The notes under the pieces are model-generated. The model was given only the letters and a program-made list of their open reading frames with translations, was not told where the DNA came from and ran no database searches. A program made the translations under genes and the position numbers. A stretch of DNA of 64,000 nt. It comes from Clostridium acidisoli DSM 12555 (GTDB taxonomy: Bacteria > Bacillota > Clostridia > Clostridiales > Clostridiaceae). The stretch lies in NCBI RefSeq assembly GCF_900176305.1, contig NZ_FWXH01000013.1, forward strand, positions 25,165 to 89,164, written 5' to 3'. How positions within the stretch are numbered: the first letter of the stretch is position 1; every line of letters starts with the position of its first letter. Below, piece by piece: positions 1 through 8,986 of this stretch.

Positions 1-54
1 AAGAAAATTTTTGCCTCTTAGATCGGAAAAATAATGAATTTATGTGTCTTAATA

Positions 55-475
55 TTTGAAGATAACTTTAATATATGTTTTAACCGTAAGTTTTATTTAA
101 CTGGGAACGTACATAGATTTGTGTAAATTAAAATCTATGTACGTTCTTTTTTAACCGTAGCATTGGCACTTATATAGCAGTTTAATATGCTAATAACACT
201 TATGCATGGAACGCCACGACCTTCGGTCAAAAAATGAAGAGCAATGACTTTAGATTATAAACAGAGTTCTTGGTTTCAGGTGGAGTTTTTTTCATCTGAA
301 ACTTAGAAATCGTTATCCATAGCTTTTTTCCACGGAAAACCCATCACCTTTGACCAGCGAAGCGCCTGGCAAACCCTTCACCTCGCTTTAGCGACCCTTC
401 GCCTTTTCACCGCGAAGCACAGGTGAAAACCCTTCACCAGTACTTCGCAATTTCTAACTATTATGAATTAAAATT
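55..475 (+). repeat. Complex hairpin-rich dispersed repeat, left copy
   Basis: A gene-free stretch built of recognisable blocks: GTTTTAACCGTA (77-88), ACGACCTTCGGTC (216-228), ACTTTAGATTATA (247-259), then small hairpins separated by linkers like ACCCTTCACC (about 325-440), ending in ACTTCGCAATTTCT (442-455). The first three blocks recur in the same order on the opposite strand at 63853-63976, and the hairpin/linker part recurs at 38351-38535 and 42925-43030. The region has no long reading frame. Its role is unknown; it could be a structured RNA, a non-autonomous mobile unit or a REP-like element. The block identity is seen directly and the family assignment is inference. Confidence 0.7.
105..152 (+). 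terminator. Strong 16-bp hairpin with T-run inside the left repeat
   Basis: Perfect inverted arms GAACGTACATAGATTT (105-120) and its complement (131-146) enclose a 10-base loop and are followed by six T (147-152). It looks like an intrinsic terminator. It is bracketed by two copies of TTTTAACCGTA (78-88 and 149-159), and the corresponding place in the right-end repeat copy lacks this stem, so the hairpin may be a small insertion into the repeat. Confidence 0.6.
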
Positions 476-566
476 TTTACCTATCTGTATTGTATTTTTC
501 TCAACTTGTTGGCAATAATATTAAAGATAGCATTAATATTATTTGTCACCACTAGGAGGAATTTAT

Positions 567-755
567 ATGAAAGCTCATGTAGATAAGGATACGTGCGTAG
601 GTTGTGGATTATGCCCTTCAATTTGTCCAGATGTTTTTGAAATGCAGGATGATGGTAAAGCTGGAGAAATTAAAGAAAGTGTGCCAGAATCTGCAGCTGA
701 TACGGCAAAGGAAGCAGAAGATAGCTGCCCAGTAAACGCAATTGAGGTTGAATAA
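567..755 (+). CDS. Ferredoxin, single [4Fe-4S] cluster
   Basis: A 62-residue low-potential electron carrier. Cluster ligands are C10, C13 and C16 in a CxxCxxC motif plus C54 in the SCPVNAI tail. C20 sits where a disulfide cysteine occurs in Thermotoga-type one-cluster ferredoxins, but no partner cysteine is present. The ATG at 567 is chosen because AGGAGGA lies six bases upstream; an in-frame TTG at 543 lies upstream of that site. The protein is strongly acidic, as expected for a soluble cytoplasmic redox partner. It is monocistronic and ends at a bidirectional terminator. Its specific electron donors and acceptors cannot be told from context. Confidence 0.95.
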   Translation: MKAHVDKDTCVGCGLCPSICPDVFEMQDDGKAGEIKESVPESAADTAKEAEDSCPVNAIEVE

Positions 756-789
756 AAAATAAATCGCACAAAAGTGCGATTTATTTTTT
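754..789. terminator. Bidirectional terminator between convergent genes
   Basis: A perfect 16-bp stem with a GC core (ATCGCAC/GTGCGAT), an AAAA loop, A-run on the left and T-run on the right. It starts at the ferredoxin stop codon and overlaps the 3' end of the convergent flavin reductase-like gene, so it can terminate both. Confidence 0.85.
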
Positions 790-1284
790 ATAATGAATAT
801 TTAAAATCTCTCCATAATAAATTGTATGAATAGGGTCGGTTTTATAAGATTTATCTCTAATTTCTTCTGGTAATTTTGAAACATCCATATCTTGAGAGTA
901 AACTATTTTACACTCATAACAAATGCCACAACTATTTATTACTGGAGCTGAAACGAATTCACTTGGTATTGTTTCAAGCTTACATGCTTTAATCTTGTCA
1001 ATATCCCTTCCGGATTTTGAACCACATATTGATAGGGAATTCTTGAAAGATTCATCGGTTGGTATACTTACAGTAAATTCTTTGGTTTTTTCTAAAAATT
1101 CATGAGTATATCTGGATTTTCTAACTAAGATAGTAAAGATTGGTCTATTCCATTCATACCCTATGTTTCCCCAGCTTATAGTCATTGTATTTACTTTTCC
1201 TTCATTTTGAACGGTTAAAAATGCGCCTTTGGTATGTAAATTATCTAAAGCTAATTCAAGATTCTCTGTAAATTTGATTTTCAA
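781..1284 (-). CDS. Flavin reductase-like FMN-binding protein
   Basis: A 167-residue protein resembling the flavin reductase-like split-barrel family, which binds FMN and often transfers electrons from NAD(P)H or ferredoxin/rubredoxin. Visible features are the N-terminal block TKGAFLTVQNEGKVNTMTIS, followed by SWGNIGYEWNRPIFTILVR and the SICGSKSGRD loop, all typical of the family. The TTG at 1284 is chosen because AGGAGGTG sits seven to eight bases upstream (1293-1300); the frame is open 23 codons further upstream but lacks a ribosome site there. It is convergent with the ferredoxin gene. The substrate is unknown. Confidence 0.8.
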   Translation of the reverse strand: MKIKFTENLELALDNLHTKGAFLTVQNEGKVNTMTISWGNIGYEWNRPIFTILVRKSRYTHEFLEKTKEFTVSIPTDESFKNSLSICGSKSGRDIDKIKACKLETIPSEFVSAPVINSCGICYECKIVYSQDMDVSKLPEEIRDKSYKTDPIHTIYYGEILNIHYKK

Positions 1285-1452
1285 ATTAAAAACACCTCCT
1301 GTACATATTATAAAACTTTTATGAGTAATATGAATAGATAAATAAAAATTCAATATATTTGATAAATTCTAAATTTTGCGATAAAATTAAATTATAATAA
1401 TTGGATAATATGTAATATATAATATTATGTATTTGGAGGGGATTGAATTGAT

Positions 1453-3897
1453 ATGAAGGGGATAATAATGGCAGGTGGACAGGGAACTAGATTAAGACCT
1501 TTAACATGTAACATACCTAAGCCTATGATTCCGCTAATAGGAAAGCCAGTAATTCAATACGCAATTGAACTTCTTAGAGATAGTGGTATTCAAGAAATTG
1601 GAATCACCGTTCAGTATTTAGCAGATGAGATAATAAATTATTTTGGGGATGGAAGCCAGCTTGGTGTGAATTTGCAATATTTCACAGAAGAAATTCCCAT
1701 GGGTACTGCTGGGAGTGTAAAAAACGCAGAAGAATTTCTAAATGAAACCTTTATAGTTGTTAGTGGTGATGCTATTACAGATATCAATTTAAATGAAGCT
1801 TTGAAATTCCATAATAAAAAAGCTGGAGTTGGAACACTTATATTAAAGGAAGTTGATGTGCCATTAGAATATGGTGTTGTTGTAACTGATGATGATGATA
1901 AGATAACTGAATTTCTTGAAAAGCCAAGTTGGAGCGAAGTTTTTAGTGATAAAGTAAATACTGGAATTTATATATTGGAACCACAAATATTTAATTATTA
2001 TGAGAAAAATGAGAAATTTGACTTTAGCAATGATTTATTCCCTATACTCATGAAAGACAATATGTGCTTATATGGATATGTAGCAGACTGCTATTGGTGT
2101 GATATTGGTAGTATAGATCAATTCATGAAATGTAATTATGATATATTAAATAAAAAAGTTAATGTTAAAATATTAGGAAATGAAGTTAGAAAAGGCGTAT
2201 GGATAGGAGATAACTGTTCAATAAGTCCATCGGTTAAAATAAATCCGCCAGTATATATAGGAGATAATACAGAGGTGTATGAAGATGCTGAAGTAGGTCC
2301 ATTGTCTGTTATTGGAAAAGACAATATAATATCTGATAGATCTACAATAAAAAGAAGCGTTATATTTGACAATTGTTATATAAGCAAAAATGTGGAGGCA
2401 AGAGCAGCTCTTATTTCAAATAAAGTTCAACTTGAAAGTTGGGTTTCAGTTTTTGAAGAAGCAGCCATTGGAGATGAGAGTATAATTGGAAAAAGATCTG
2501 TAATAAAACCTAAGGCTAAAATTTGGCCAAATAAAATAGTGGGAAATAGTGAAACAGTTAGAGGAAATTTGATTTGGGGAGGAAAGTACCAAAAGAGTTT
2601 TTTTGGACAAAAAGGTATAACAGGAGAAGTAAATGTGGATATAACACCTGAATTTGTTTCTAAACTTGCGTCCGCTTATGCATCCATACTTAGCCATGAT
2701 GCAAAGGTAGCAGTTAGTTGTAGTGAGGATAATGTTGCCAAAATGTTAAAACAGTCTTTGAAAGCAGGTCTCATGGCAATTGGGATACAGGTATGTGATT
2801 TATTAAATACAACACTTCAAGTAACTAGAAAGGCAACCGCATTTTTAAGTTTTAATGGATCTATTCACATACATACTGATAAAGCGGATAATCAAATTGT
2901 GAATATAGTATTTATGGATGCTGATGGTTTAAATATTGAGAAGGTCATGAAGAAAAAAATTGAAAACAAATTTAAGAGAGAGGATTTTAGGAGAGTAAGA
3001 GCAGAGAATATTAAAAATGCTGTAGAGTTAAACGATATCATGGCACTTTATACTAAAAATATACTAAATAAATTGCAAACTTCTAGTATAAAAAAGGGGA
3101 ATTATAGCATTGTGTTTGTAGCAGAGAGTAATATTGTAGGATCAATTATGAAATATATGTTTAAGGAATTAAATATAGCGTTTAGTGTTTATGAGAATGG
3201 ACATGATCTTAAAGGTTTAAGTAAAACTGTTAAGGATACAAAGTCAAATTTAGGAATGTGGATTTCAGATGAAGCAGATAATTACGTATTTATAGATGAA
3301 AAGGGAAATATAATTAAAGATGAGGTAAAGGAAGCAATTAAAGCATTAGTTCTTTTGAACATATTTAAATTTAAAACTATTGTTACAAGCGTTGATGCAT
3401 CATACTCGGTGGAGCGACTAGCAGATATGTACAATGCAAAGTTCATTAGAACAAAACTTGAAGAAAGAAATATAATTGATGAATATATAAAAAATGAAGT
3501 GGATAAGGATAAAAAATATATAATAAATGCATATTTACTTATAACAGATGCGGTAAGTATGAGTGTTCTGTTAATAGACCTAATCACTAGATTTAAGTCA
3601 ACATTGTCCTATATTATAGATATGATACCACAATATCATATGAAGTATTTAGAGATAGCTTGTCCTTGGGAACTTAAAGGAAAAGTTATGAGAAATATTA
3701 TCGAGAAATGTGATGATTTTAGTTGTGTTGATTTGATAGAAGGGGTACGGTTAAATTACCATCAGTGTTGGGCTTTAATCATGCCAGATCTAAATGAACC
3801 GTTTTGTAAAGTATACACTGAATCTGAAAAAGAGGAAGATGCAGAAAAGGCGCTAAAGGAATTAAGTTTTAATATTGAGAAAATAATAAGGTATTAA
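1453..3897 (+). CDS. Sugar nucleotidyltransferase / phosphomannomutase-like fusion protein
   Basis: An 814-residue three-part protein. Residues 1-235 are a nucleotidyltransferase with the signature MAGGQGTRLRPLT and PKPMIPLIGKP. Residues 250-370 are left-handed beta-helix hexapeptide repeats. Residues 390-814 match the phosphohexomutase fold. In the mutase half the usual phosphoserine loop (SHNP) is replaced around FNGSIHIHTD, and the metal loop DxDxDR is replaced around ISDEADNYVFIDEKG. The mutase half is therefore probably catalytically inactive or regulatory, as in the cyanobacterial and clostridial fusions of this type. The N-terminal half probably makes an NDP-sugar (GDP-mannose or a glucose nucleotide). 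The ATG is preceded by GGAGGGG with a long 12-base spacer. Confidence 0.85.
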   Translation: MKGIIMAGGQGTRLRPLTCNIPKPMIPLIGKPVIQYAIELLRDSGIQEIGITVQYLADEIINYFGDGSQLGVNLQYFTEEIPMGTAGSVKNAEEFLNETFIVVSGDAITDINLNEALKFHNKKAGVGTLILKEVDVPLEYGVVVTDDDDKITEFLEKPSWSEVFSDKVNTGIYILEPQIFNYYEKNEKFDFSNDLFPILMKDNMCLYGYVADCYWCDIGSIDQFMKCNYDILNKKVNVKILGNEVRKGVWIGDNCSISPSVKINPPVYIGDNTEVYEDAEVGPLSVIGKDNIISDRSTIKRSVIFDNCYISKNVEARAALISNKVQLESWVSVFEEAAIGDESIIGKRSVIKPKAKIWPNKIVGNSETVRGNLIWGGKYQKSFFGQKGITGEVNVDITPEFVSKLASAYASILSHDAKVAVSCSEDNVAKMLKQSLKAGLMAIGIQVCDLLNTTLQVTRKATAFLSFNGSIHIHTDKADNQIVNIVFMDADGLNIEKVMKKKIENKFKREDFRRVRAENIKNAVELNDIMALYTKNILNKLQTSSIKKGNYSIVFVAESNIVGSIMKYMFKELNIAFSVYENGHDLKGLSKTVKDTKSNLGMWISDEADNYVFIDEKGNIIKDEVKEAIKALVLLNIFKFKTIVTSVDASYSVERLADMYNAKFIRTKLEERNIIDEYIKNEVDKDKKYIINAYLLITDAVSMSVLLIDLITRFKSTLSYIIDMIPQYHMKYLEIACPWELKGKVMRNIIEKCDDFSCVDLIEGVRLNYHQCWALIMPDLNEPFCKVYTESEKEEDAEKALKELSFNIEKIIRY

Positions 3898-3962
3898 TCT
3901 AATAAATATTGTTGCTTTGAACGTTTATATTTTAACTAAATATCAAATAAATCGATTATTTA

Positions 3963-3994
3963 TTGACAAGATAATAAATAATTAGCTTTATAAA
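3963..3994 (+). promoter_or_regulatory. Promoter candidate for the T-box/AspRS2-gatCAB operon
   Basis: A consensus -35 TTGACA (3963-3968) lies about 18-20 bases before an AT-rich -10 region TTTATAAA (3987-3994). It sits between the upstream gene and the T-box leader. The exact -10 register is uncertain. Confidence 0.55.
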
Positions 3995-4039
3995 TATAAA
4001 GTATTGAATTAATGACTATAAGGTTATATAATTACAATA

Positions 4040-4328
4040 ACGTTAAAAATGGTGATGATAGGAAGAGTAAATATAATTGGATTTTTAGAGAGTAGGGATA
4101 GGTGAAAGCCCAACATGAAGATTACATTGAAGAACATCCTTGAACAGTTAACTGAAAGCATTTAATTATGTTAGTAGGCTTAAACGGGTGTCTACCGTTA
4201 AAAAGACAGGGTATTGATAAAAAAGTTATTTGTACCTGTAAAAGAGAACATTTTATATGTTAAGTAGGATGGTACCGCGAAGGTTTAACCCCGTTCCTAT
4301 ATCGTTAGATATAGGAACGGGGTTTTTT
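4040..4328 (+). ncRNA. T-box leader (tRNA-Asn/tRNA-Glu type) with terminator
   Basis: The leader carries the hallmark T-box sequence AGGATGGTACCGCG (4267-4280), an AGTA loop-E-like motif (about 4066-4069) and an intrinsic terminator with a 16-bp stem, AACCCCGTTCCTATAT and complement, followed by T6 (4288-4328). The specifier region reads GAAGAAC (4129-4135), so an Asn AAC codon overlaps a Glu GAA codon. A two-codon T-box sensing both tRNAs is known for the equivalent transamidation operon of C. acetobutylicum. Uncharged tRNA should stabilise the antiterminator and allow transcription of AspRS2-gatCAB. Confidence 0.9.
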
Positions 4329-4361
4329 ATGTTATATAAAAAAGTATAGGAGGTTTACTTT

Positions 4362-5654
4362 ATGAAAAATATGTATGTAAAAGATGTAATTAAGTTAGAA
4401 GAAGGTACAGAGGTAGAGTTAAAAGGATGGGTACATAAAATATATGACTTAGGGAAAATAAGCTTTGTAAAGCTTAGAGATAAAACAGGAATAATCCAAA
4501 TTGTTATAGATGAAAGTTTAAATGTTAAATTAAGACTGGAAATGTGTATATCAGTTAAAGGAAAAAAGGTAAAGAGTGAGAAAGCACCGGATGGAATAGA
4601 AATTCAAGTAGAAGAATTGAAAATTTTGGGGAAAACTTATTATGATAAATTACCTTTTGCAATAAATTCTGGGAAAATCAAAGCAGCATTAGAAACACAA
4701 CTTGATCATAGGACTATAAGTCTTAGAGCTCCTAAAATAACAGCTGTATTTAAGGTTCAAGAGAAAATAGCAGATGCTTTTAAAGACTATTTAAAGGCTA
4801 GAAATTTCACTGAGGTTTATACTCCAAAGATAATTGCATCTGGAACGGAAGGTGGAAGTGAACTTTTTACTGTAAATTATTTTGACCACAGAGCTTTCCT
4901 TGCTCAAAGTCCACAGTTCTATAAACAAATGATGGTAGGTTCAGGTTTTGAGAGGATTTTTGAAGTAGGGCATGCATATAGAGCAGAGCTTCACAATACT
5001 TATAGACATTTAAATGAATATGTAAGTCTTGATATTGAAATGGGCTTTATTGAAGATGAATTTGAGATTATGGATTTAGAAGAAGGTTTCTTAAACTATC
5101 TTTTTAAATATCTTAAAAAAGAATGTGAATATGAATTAAAGCTTTATGGAATAGAACTTCCTGATGAAGTTAAGATTCCTAGAATACCATTATTTGATGC
5201 ACAAGATATACTTCTTGATGTATACGGTAAAAGATCTCCTAAAGGTAACATTGATGCTGAGGGTGAAAGATTATTTTGTGAATATGTAAAAGAAAAATAC
5301 AATAGTGATTTTGTATTTTTAACAAAGTATCCAATATCAAAGAGGCCTATGTATACAATGCCAGATGATGAAATTGAAGGAGCAACTAAGAGCTTTGATC
5401 TTATATACAAAGGACTTGAAATTACTACTGGAGGACAAAGAATACACGATTACGAAAAGCTTGTAGAAAACATTGCTAAGATGGGCTTTAAAACAGAAGA
5501 ATTTGAGTTTTATACGGAAAACTTTAGATATGGTATGCCTCCTCATGGCGGACTTGCAATTGGACTTGAAAGACTTACAATGAAAATATTAGGTCTTGAA
5601 AACATTAGAGAAGCATCACTACTTCCAAGAGATATGAAGAGGATTACTCCATAA
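4362..5654 (+). CDS. aspS: Archaeal-type aspartyl-tRNA synthetase (AspRS2, probably non-discriminating)
   Basis: A 430-residue class IIb synthetase. The N-terminal OB-fold anticodon domain (about 15-100, VELKGWVHKI and FVKLRDKTGIIQIV) is followed by the catalytic core with motif 2 (FEVGHAYRAELHNTYRHLNE) and motif 3 (GGLAIGLERLTMKILGLENI). The compact length without the bacterial insertion domain marks the archaeal/AspRS2 type. Leading a gatCAB operon under an Asn/Glu T-box, it probably charges tRNA-Asn with aspartate, which GatCAB then amidates. The ATG is preceded by AGGAGG with 8-base spacing. A paralogue of identical length lies at 62307-63599. Confidence 0.92.
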   Translation: MKNMYVKDVIKLEEGTEVELKGWVHKIYDLGKISFVKLRDKTGIIQIVIDESLNVKLRLEMCISVKGKKVKSEKAPDGIEIQVEELKILGKTYYDKLPFAINSGKIKAALETQLDHRTISLRAPKITAVFKVQEKIADAFKDYLKARNFTEVYTPKIIASGTEGGSELFTVNYFDHRAFLAQSPQFYKQMMVGSGFERIFEVGHAYRAELHNTYRHLNEYVSLDIEMGFIEDEFEIMDLEEGFLNYLFKYLKKECEYELKLYGIELPDEVKIPRIPLFDAQDILLDVYGKRSPKGNIDAEGERLFCEYVKEKYNSDFVFLTKYPISKRPMYTMPDDEIEGATKSFDLIYKGLEITTGGQRIHDYEKLVENIAKMGFKTEEFEFYTENFRYGMPPHGGLAIGLERLTMKILGLENIREASLLPRDMKRITP

Positions 5655-5688
5655 ATATTATTTATAAATAAAAAGGAGATAGATTTAA

Positions 5689-5976
5689 GTGGAAAAGGTA
5701 AGCATTGATGAAGTTAAATATATAGCTAAATTATCAAAACTAAGATTTACAGAAGAGGAAGCTTTAAAAATGGCAAGTGAATTTGAAGCCATACTCACTC
5801 ACTTTAAGACTATAGATAATATGGATTTAAGTGATGTGGATTTAAATGCTTTTGACGAGGTAAATACAGAGCTTAGAAAAGATGTTCCAGAGGTTTTTGA
5901 AGATAAGAAAAAACTTATGCAAAATGTTAAGAGTCTTAGAGGCACTGCAATAGAGGTTCCTAAGATAATTGAATAA
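5689..5976 (+). CDS. gatC: Asp/Glu-tRNA amidotransferase subunit C
   Basis: A 95-residue protein with the GatC pattern: VKYIAKLSKLRFTEEE near the N-terminus, then FEAILTHFKTIDNMDLSDV and a C-terminal LRKDVP stretch. GatC tethers GatA to GatB in the heterotrimer that converts misacylated Asp-tRNA-Asn and Glu-tRNA-Gln. Starts at GTG 5689 with AAGGAG eleven bases upstream. It lies 34 bp after AspRS2 and 15 bp before gatA, in one operon. Confidence 0.95.
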   Translation: MEKVSIDEVKYIAKLSKLRFTEEEALKMASEFEAILTHFKTIDNMDLSDVDLNAFDEVNTELRKDVPEVFEDKKKLMQNVKSLRGTAIEVPKIIE

Positions 5977-5991
5977 TGGGAGGTAGAAGTC

Positions 5992-7431
5992 TTGGATATA
6001 GAAAAAATGTCAGTAGAAGCTTTAAGAGACGGTATAAGAGATAAAGTTTTTACATCAGAAGAAATAGTTAAATTTTATATTGAAAAAATAAAAAAAGAAG
6101 ATGGGAATATAAATTCTTATTTAACTATATGTGAGGAAAAAGCATTAAGCGATGCAAGATTAATAGATGAAAAAATAGCAAAGGGAGAAGCTGTAGGTAA
6201 ACTTGCAGGAGTTCCAATTGCCATAAAGGACAACATTTGTACAGATGGAATAAAAACAACTTGTGCATCAAAAATGTTAGAGGATTTTGTACCACCATAT
6301 GATGCTACTGTGGTTAAAAAACTTAAGGTTGAAGATGCAGTAATTATAGGAAAAACTAATATGGATGAATTTGCTATGGGTTCCTCCACAGAAAATTCAG
6401 CATTTAAGGTTACTAAAAATCCACATGATTTAGAAAGGGTACCAGGAGGTTCCTCTGGTGGTTCTGCAGCAGCAGTAGGTGGCAGACTTGCTCCATTTTC
6501 ACTAGGTTCAGATACAGGTGGATCCATAAGACAACCGGCGGCTTTTTGTGGAGTTGTAGGATTAAAGCCAACGTATGGACTCGTTTCAAGATTTGGACTT
6601 ATAGCTTTTGGTTCTTCACTGGATCAAATTGGACCATTTACAAACAATGTTAGAGACTGTGCGCTTGCACTTGAGGTTATAGCAGGGACAGATCCTTTAG
6701 ACAATACAAGTTCAAAGAAGATAGAAAATACTGATTATCTTGAGGGAATAGAAGACGGTGTAAAGGGAATGAAAATTGGTGTTCCAAAGGAATTTTTTGG
6801 TGATGGTTTGGATGCTGAAATCAAAAAATCAATTTTTGAAAGTATAGAAAAACTAAAGGCACTTGGAGCACAGGTTGAAGAAATCTCACTTCCAATTACT
6901 GATGCGGGACTTTCAGCTTATTACGTTATATCTTCAGCAGAAGCTAGTTCAAACTTAGCTAGATTTGATGGCATAAGATATGGTTATAGAACAAAGGAAT
7001 TTGAAGATGTATATGACTTAATGGAAAAAAGTAGGACTGAAGCTTTTGGAGATGAAGTTAAGAGAAGAATAATGCTTGGAACCTACGTATTATCTTCAGG
7101 TTATTATGATGCATATTACAAAAGAGCATTAAAGCTTAAGAAAAAAATAAAGGAAGAATTTAAAGAAGTATTTAATAAATACGATCTTATAATAAGTCCT
7201 GTATCACCAGTACTTCCATTTAAGTGCAAAGAGAAGAAGAATAGCCCACTTGAGATGTATCTTGCAGACATTTATACAATAAACATTAATCTTGCGGGTA
7301 TACCTGGAATTTCAATGCCTTGTGGTAAAAGTCAAAGCGGATTACCAATAGGAGTACAAATACTTGGACCACATTTTGGTGAAAGTAAAATACTAAAAGC
7401 AGCATTTGCTCTTGAAGGTGCACTTAAATAG
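5992..7431 (+). CDS. gatA: Asp/Glu-tRNA amidotransferase subunit A (amidase)
   Basis: A 479-residue amidase-signature enzyme that releases ammonia from glutamine (or asparagine) for tRNA-bound Asp/Glu amidation. The Ser-cisSer-Lys triad is visible: Lys in AIKDNI (about residue 77), the cis-Ser in PGGSSGGSAA and the nucleophile Ser in SDTGGSIRQPA. Length is typical. The start is TTG 5992 with GGGAGG upstream at 5978-5983. It is cotranscribed between gatC and gatB. Confidence 0.96.
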   Translation: MDIEKMSVEALRDGIRDKVFTSEEIVKFYIEKIKKEDGNINSYLTICEEKALSDARLIDEKIAKGEAVGKLAGVPIAIKDNICTDGIKTTCASKMLEDFVPPYDATVVKKLKVEDAVIIGKTNMDEFAMGSSTENSAFKVTKNPHDLERVPGGSSGGSAAAVGGRLAPFSLGSDTGGSIRQPAAFCGVVGLKPTYGLVSRFGLIAFGSSLDQIGPFTNNVRDCALALEVIAGTDPLDNTSSKKIENTDYLEGIEDGVKGMKIGVPKEFFGDGLDAEIKKSIFESIEKLKALGAQVEEISLPITDAGLSAYYVISSAEASSNLARFDGIRYGYRTKEFEDVYDLMEKSRTEAFGDEVKRRIMLGTYVLSSGYYDAYYKRALKLKKKIKEEFKEVFNKYDLIISPVSPVLPFKCKEKKNSPLEMYLADIYTININLAGIPGISMPCGKSQSGLPIGVQILGPHFGESKILKAAFALEGALK

Positions 7432-7446
7432 AAAGGGGGAAAGAAC

Positions 7447-8886
7447 ATGAGTTACGAAACTATAATAGGTTTAGAAATACATGCCGAGCTTAAAACAAAA
7501 ACAAAAATATTCTGCAATTGCTCTACAAAATTTGGAGCAAAACCTAATGAAAATACTTGTCCGATTTGTATGGGACTTCCTGGCACACTTCCAGTTTTAA
7601 ATGAAGAAGTGGTGCATTTAGCTGTAAAAGCAGGAACGGCTCTAAATTGTAAAATAAATAAATTAAATAAAATGGATAGAAAAAATTACTTTTATCCAGA
7701 TTTACCGAAAGCATATCAAATATCACAATTTGACTTGCCAATATGCGGGGCAGGTCATGTTGATATTGAAACTGATGATGGAAAAAGAATAGTTAGACTT
7801 AATAGAATACACATAGAAGAAGATGCTGGAAAGTTAGTCCACATGGAATATGAACCATATTCTCTTATAGATTATAATCGTGTTGGTGTACCGCTTATTG
7901 AAATTGTAACGGAACCTGATATGCATTCACCACAGGAAGCAGTAACGTTTTTTAGAACCATAAAGTCAATTTTAGAGTACGGCGGTATATCGGATTGTAG
8001 AATGGAAGAAGGTTCTTTAAGATGTGATGCCAATATATCCTTAAGAAAAGTTGGGCAGCAGGAATTAAATACAAAGGTTGAAATGAAAAATATAAGTTCA
8101 TTTAGAGAACTTCAAAAAGCATTGGAAAAAGAAGAGAAGAGACAAAAAGAGCTATACGACTACGGTGAAGAATTTAGAATTGTTCAAGAAACAAGAAGAT
8201 GGGATGCAGGTAAGGGAAAAACTGTATCTATGAGAACTAAAGAAGATGCTAATGATTATAGATATTTTCCAGAACCGGACATAATACCTATTGTTGTTAA
8301 AGACAGCTTAATTGAAAGTGTCATAGCCGATATGCCCGAACTTCCGGTGCAGAGAAGGGAAAGGTTTATAAATGGATATGGACTTACTGAAAAAGAAGTT
8401 GACATTTTAATTTCTGATAAGTTCTTAAGTGAATATTACGAGGGACTTGTTAATCTTGGAGCTGACAAAAAAAGTGCATGTAATTGGCTGCTTACAGACA
8501 TGTTTAGATTAGTAAAAGAAAAAGAAATTGAATTTCAAGATATACCAGTTAAAAAAGAAGACATGGCTTCTCTTTTAAAAATGGTTGAAACTAAAAAGTT
8601 AAGTGTAACAGCAGCAAAGGGTGTATTTGAAGATATGTTTAATACAGGAAAACATCCAGAAGAAATTGTTAAAGAAAAGGGTCTTGGACAGATTAGTGAT
8701 TCAGGAGCTATTGAAGAGATAGCAGTAGCTGTTCTTGAGGCAAATCCACAATCTATATCAGATTACAAAGCTGGTAAGACTCAAGCTGTTGGATACCTCG
8801 TTGGTCAAGTTATGAAACAGAGTAAAGGAAAAGCAAACCCACAAATGGCTAGAGAAATATTAGAAAATAAAATAAAAGATATGTAA
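7447..8886 (+). CDS. gatB: Asp/Glu-tRNA amidotransferase subunit B
   Basis: A 479-residue kinase and tRNA-binding subunit that phosphorylates the tRNA-bound carboxylate and receives ammonia from GatA. It shows the diagnostic N-terminus YETIIGLEIHAELKTKTKIF, the Cys-rich Zn motif (CNCSTKFG...CPICMG), the YFYPDLPKAYQISQ motif, and a C-terminal YqeY-like tail (KAGKTQAVGYLVGQVMKQSKG). An ATG follows AAAGGGGG. It is the last gene of the operon, closed by the hairpin at 8924-8986. Confidence 0.96.
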   Translation: MSYETIIGLEIHAELKTKTKIFCNCSTKFGAKPNENTCPICMGLPGTLPVLNEEVVHLAVKAGTALNCKINKLNKMDRKNYFYPDLPKAYQISQFDLPICGAGHVDIETDDGKRIVRLNRIHIEEDAGKLVHMEYEPYSLIDYNRVGVPLIEIVTEPDMHSPQEAVTFFRTIKSILEYGGISDCRMEEGSLRCDANISLRKVGQQELNTKVEMKNISSFRELQKALEKEEKRQKELYDYGEEFRIVQETRRWDAGKGKTVSMRTKEDANDYRYFPEPDIIPIVVKDSLIESVIADMPELPVQRRERFINGYGLTEKEVDILISDKFLSEYYEGLVNLGADKKSACNWLLTDMFRLVKEKEIEFQDIPVKKEDMASLLKMVETKKLSVTAAKGVFEDMFNTGKHPEEIVKEKGLGQISDSGAIEEIAVAVLEANPQSISDYKAGKTQAVGYLVGQVMKQSKGKANPQMAREILENKIKDM

Positions 8887-8923
8887 AAAATCATATGTTA
8901 ACTTAATAGTAGGGATTTATTAG

Positions 8924-8986
8924 ACATGGAGATTAATATTTTTTACTGGTGAATGAATAGTGAAAAATATTGATCTCTATGTTTTT
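8924..8986 (+). terminator. Terminator of the AspRS2-gatCAB operon
   Basis: Arms of about 23 bases (8924-8946 and 8960-8982) pair with only G-U wobbles and a 13-base loop, ending in TTTTT. The rest of the 8987-9227 gap holds no convincing gene. Confidence 0.8.

Noticed and set aside
543..566. TTG start for the ferredoxin
   Set aside because: It lies upstream of AGGAGGA, which is correctly spaced for ATG 567; the added residues do not fit the family.
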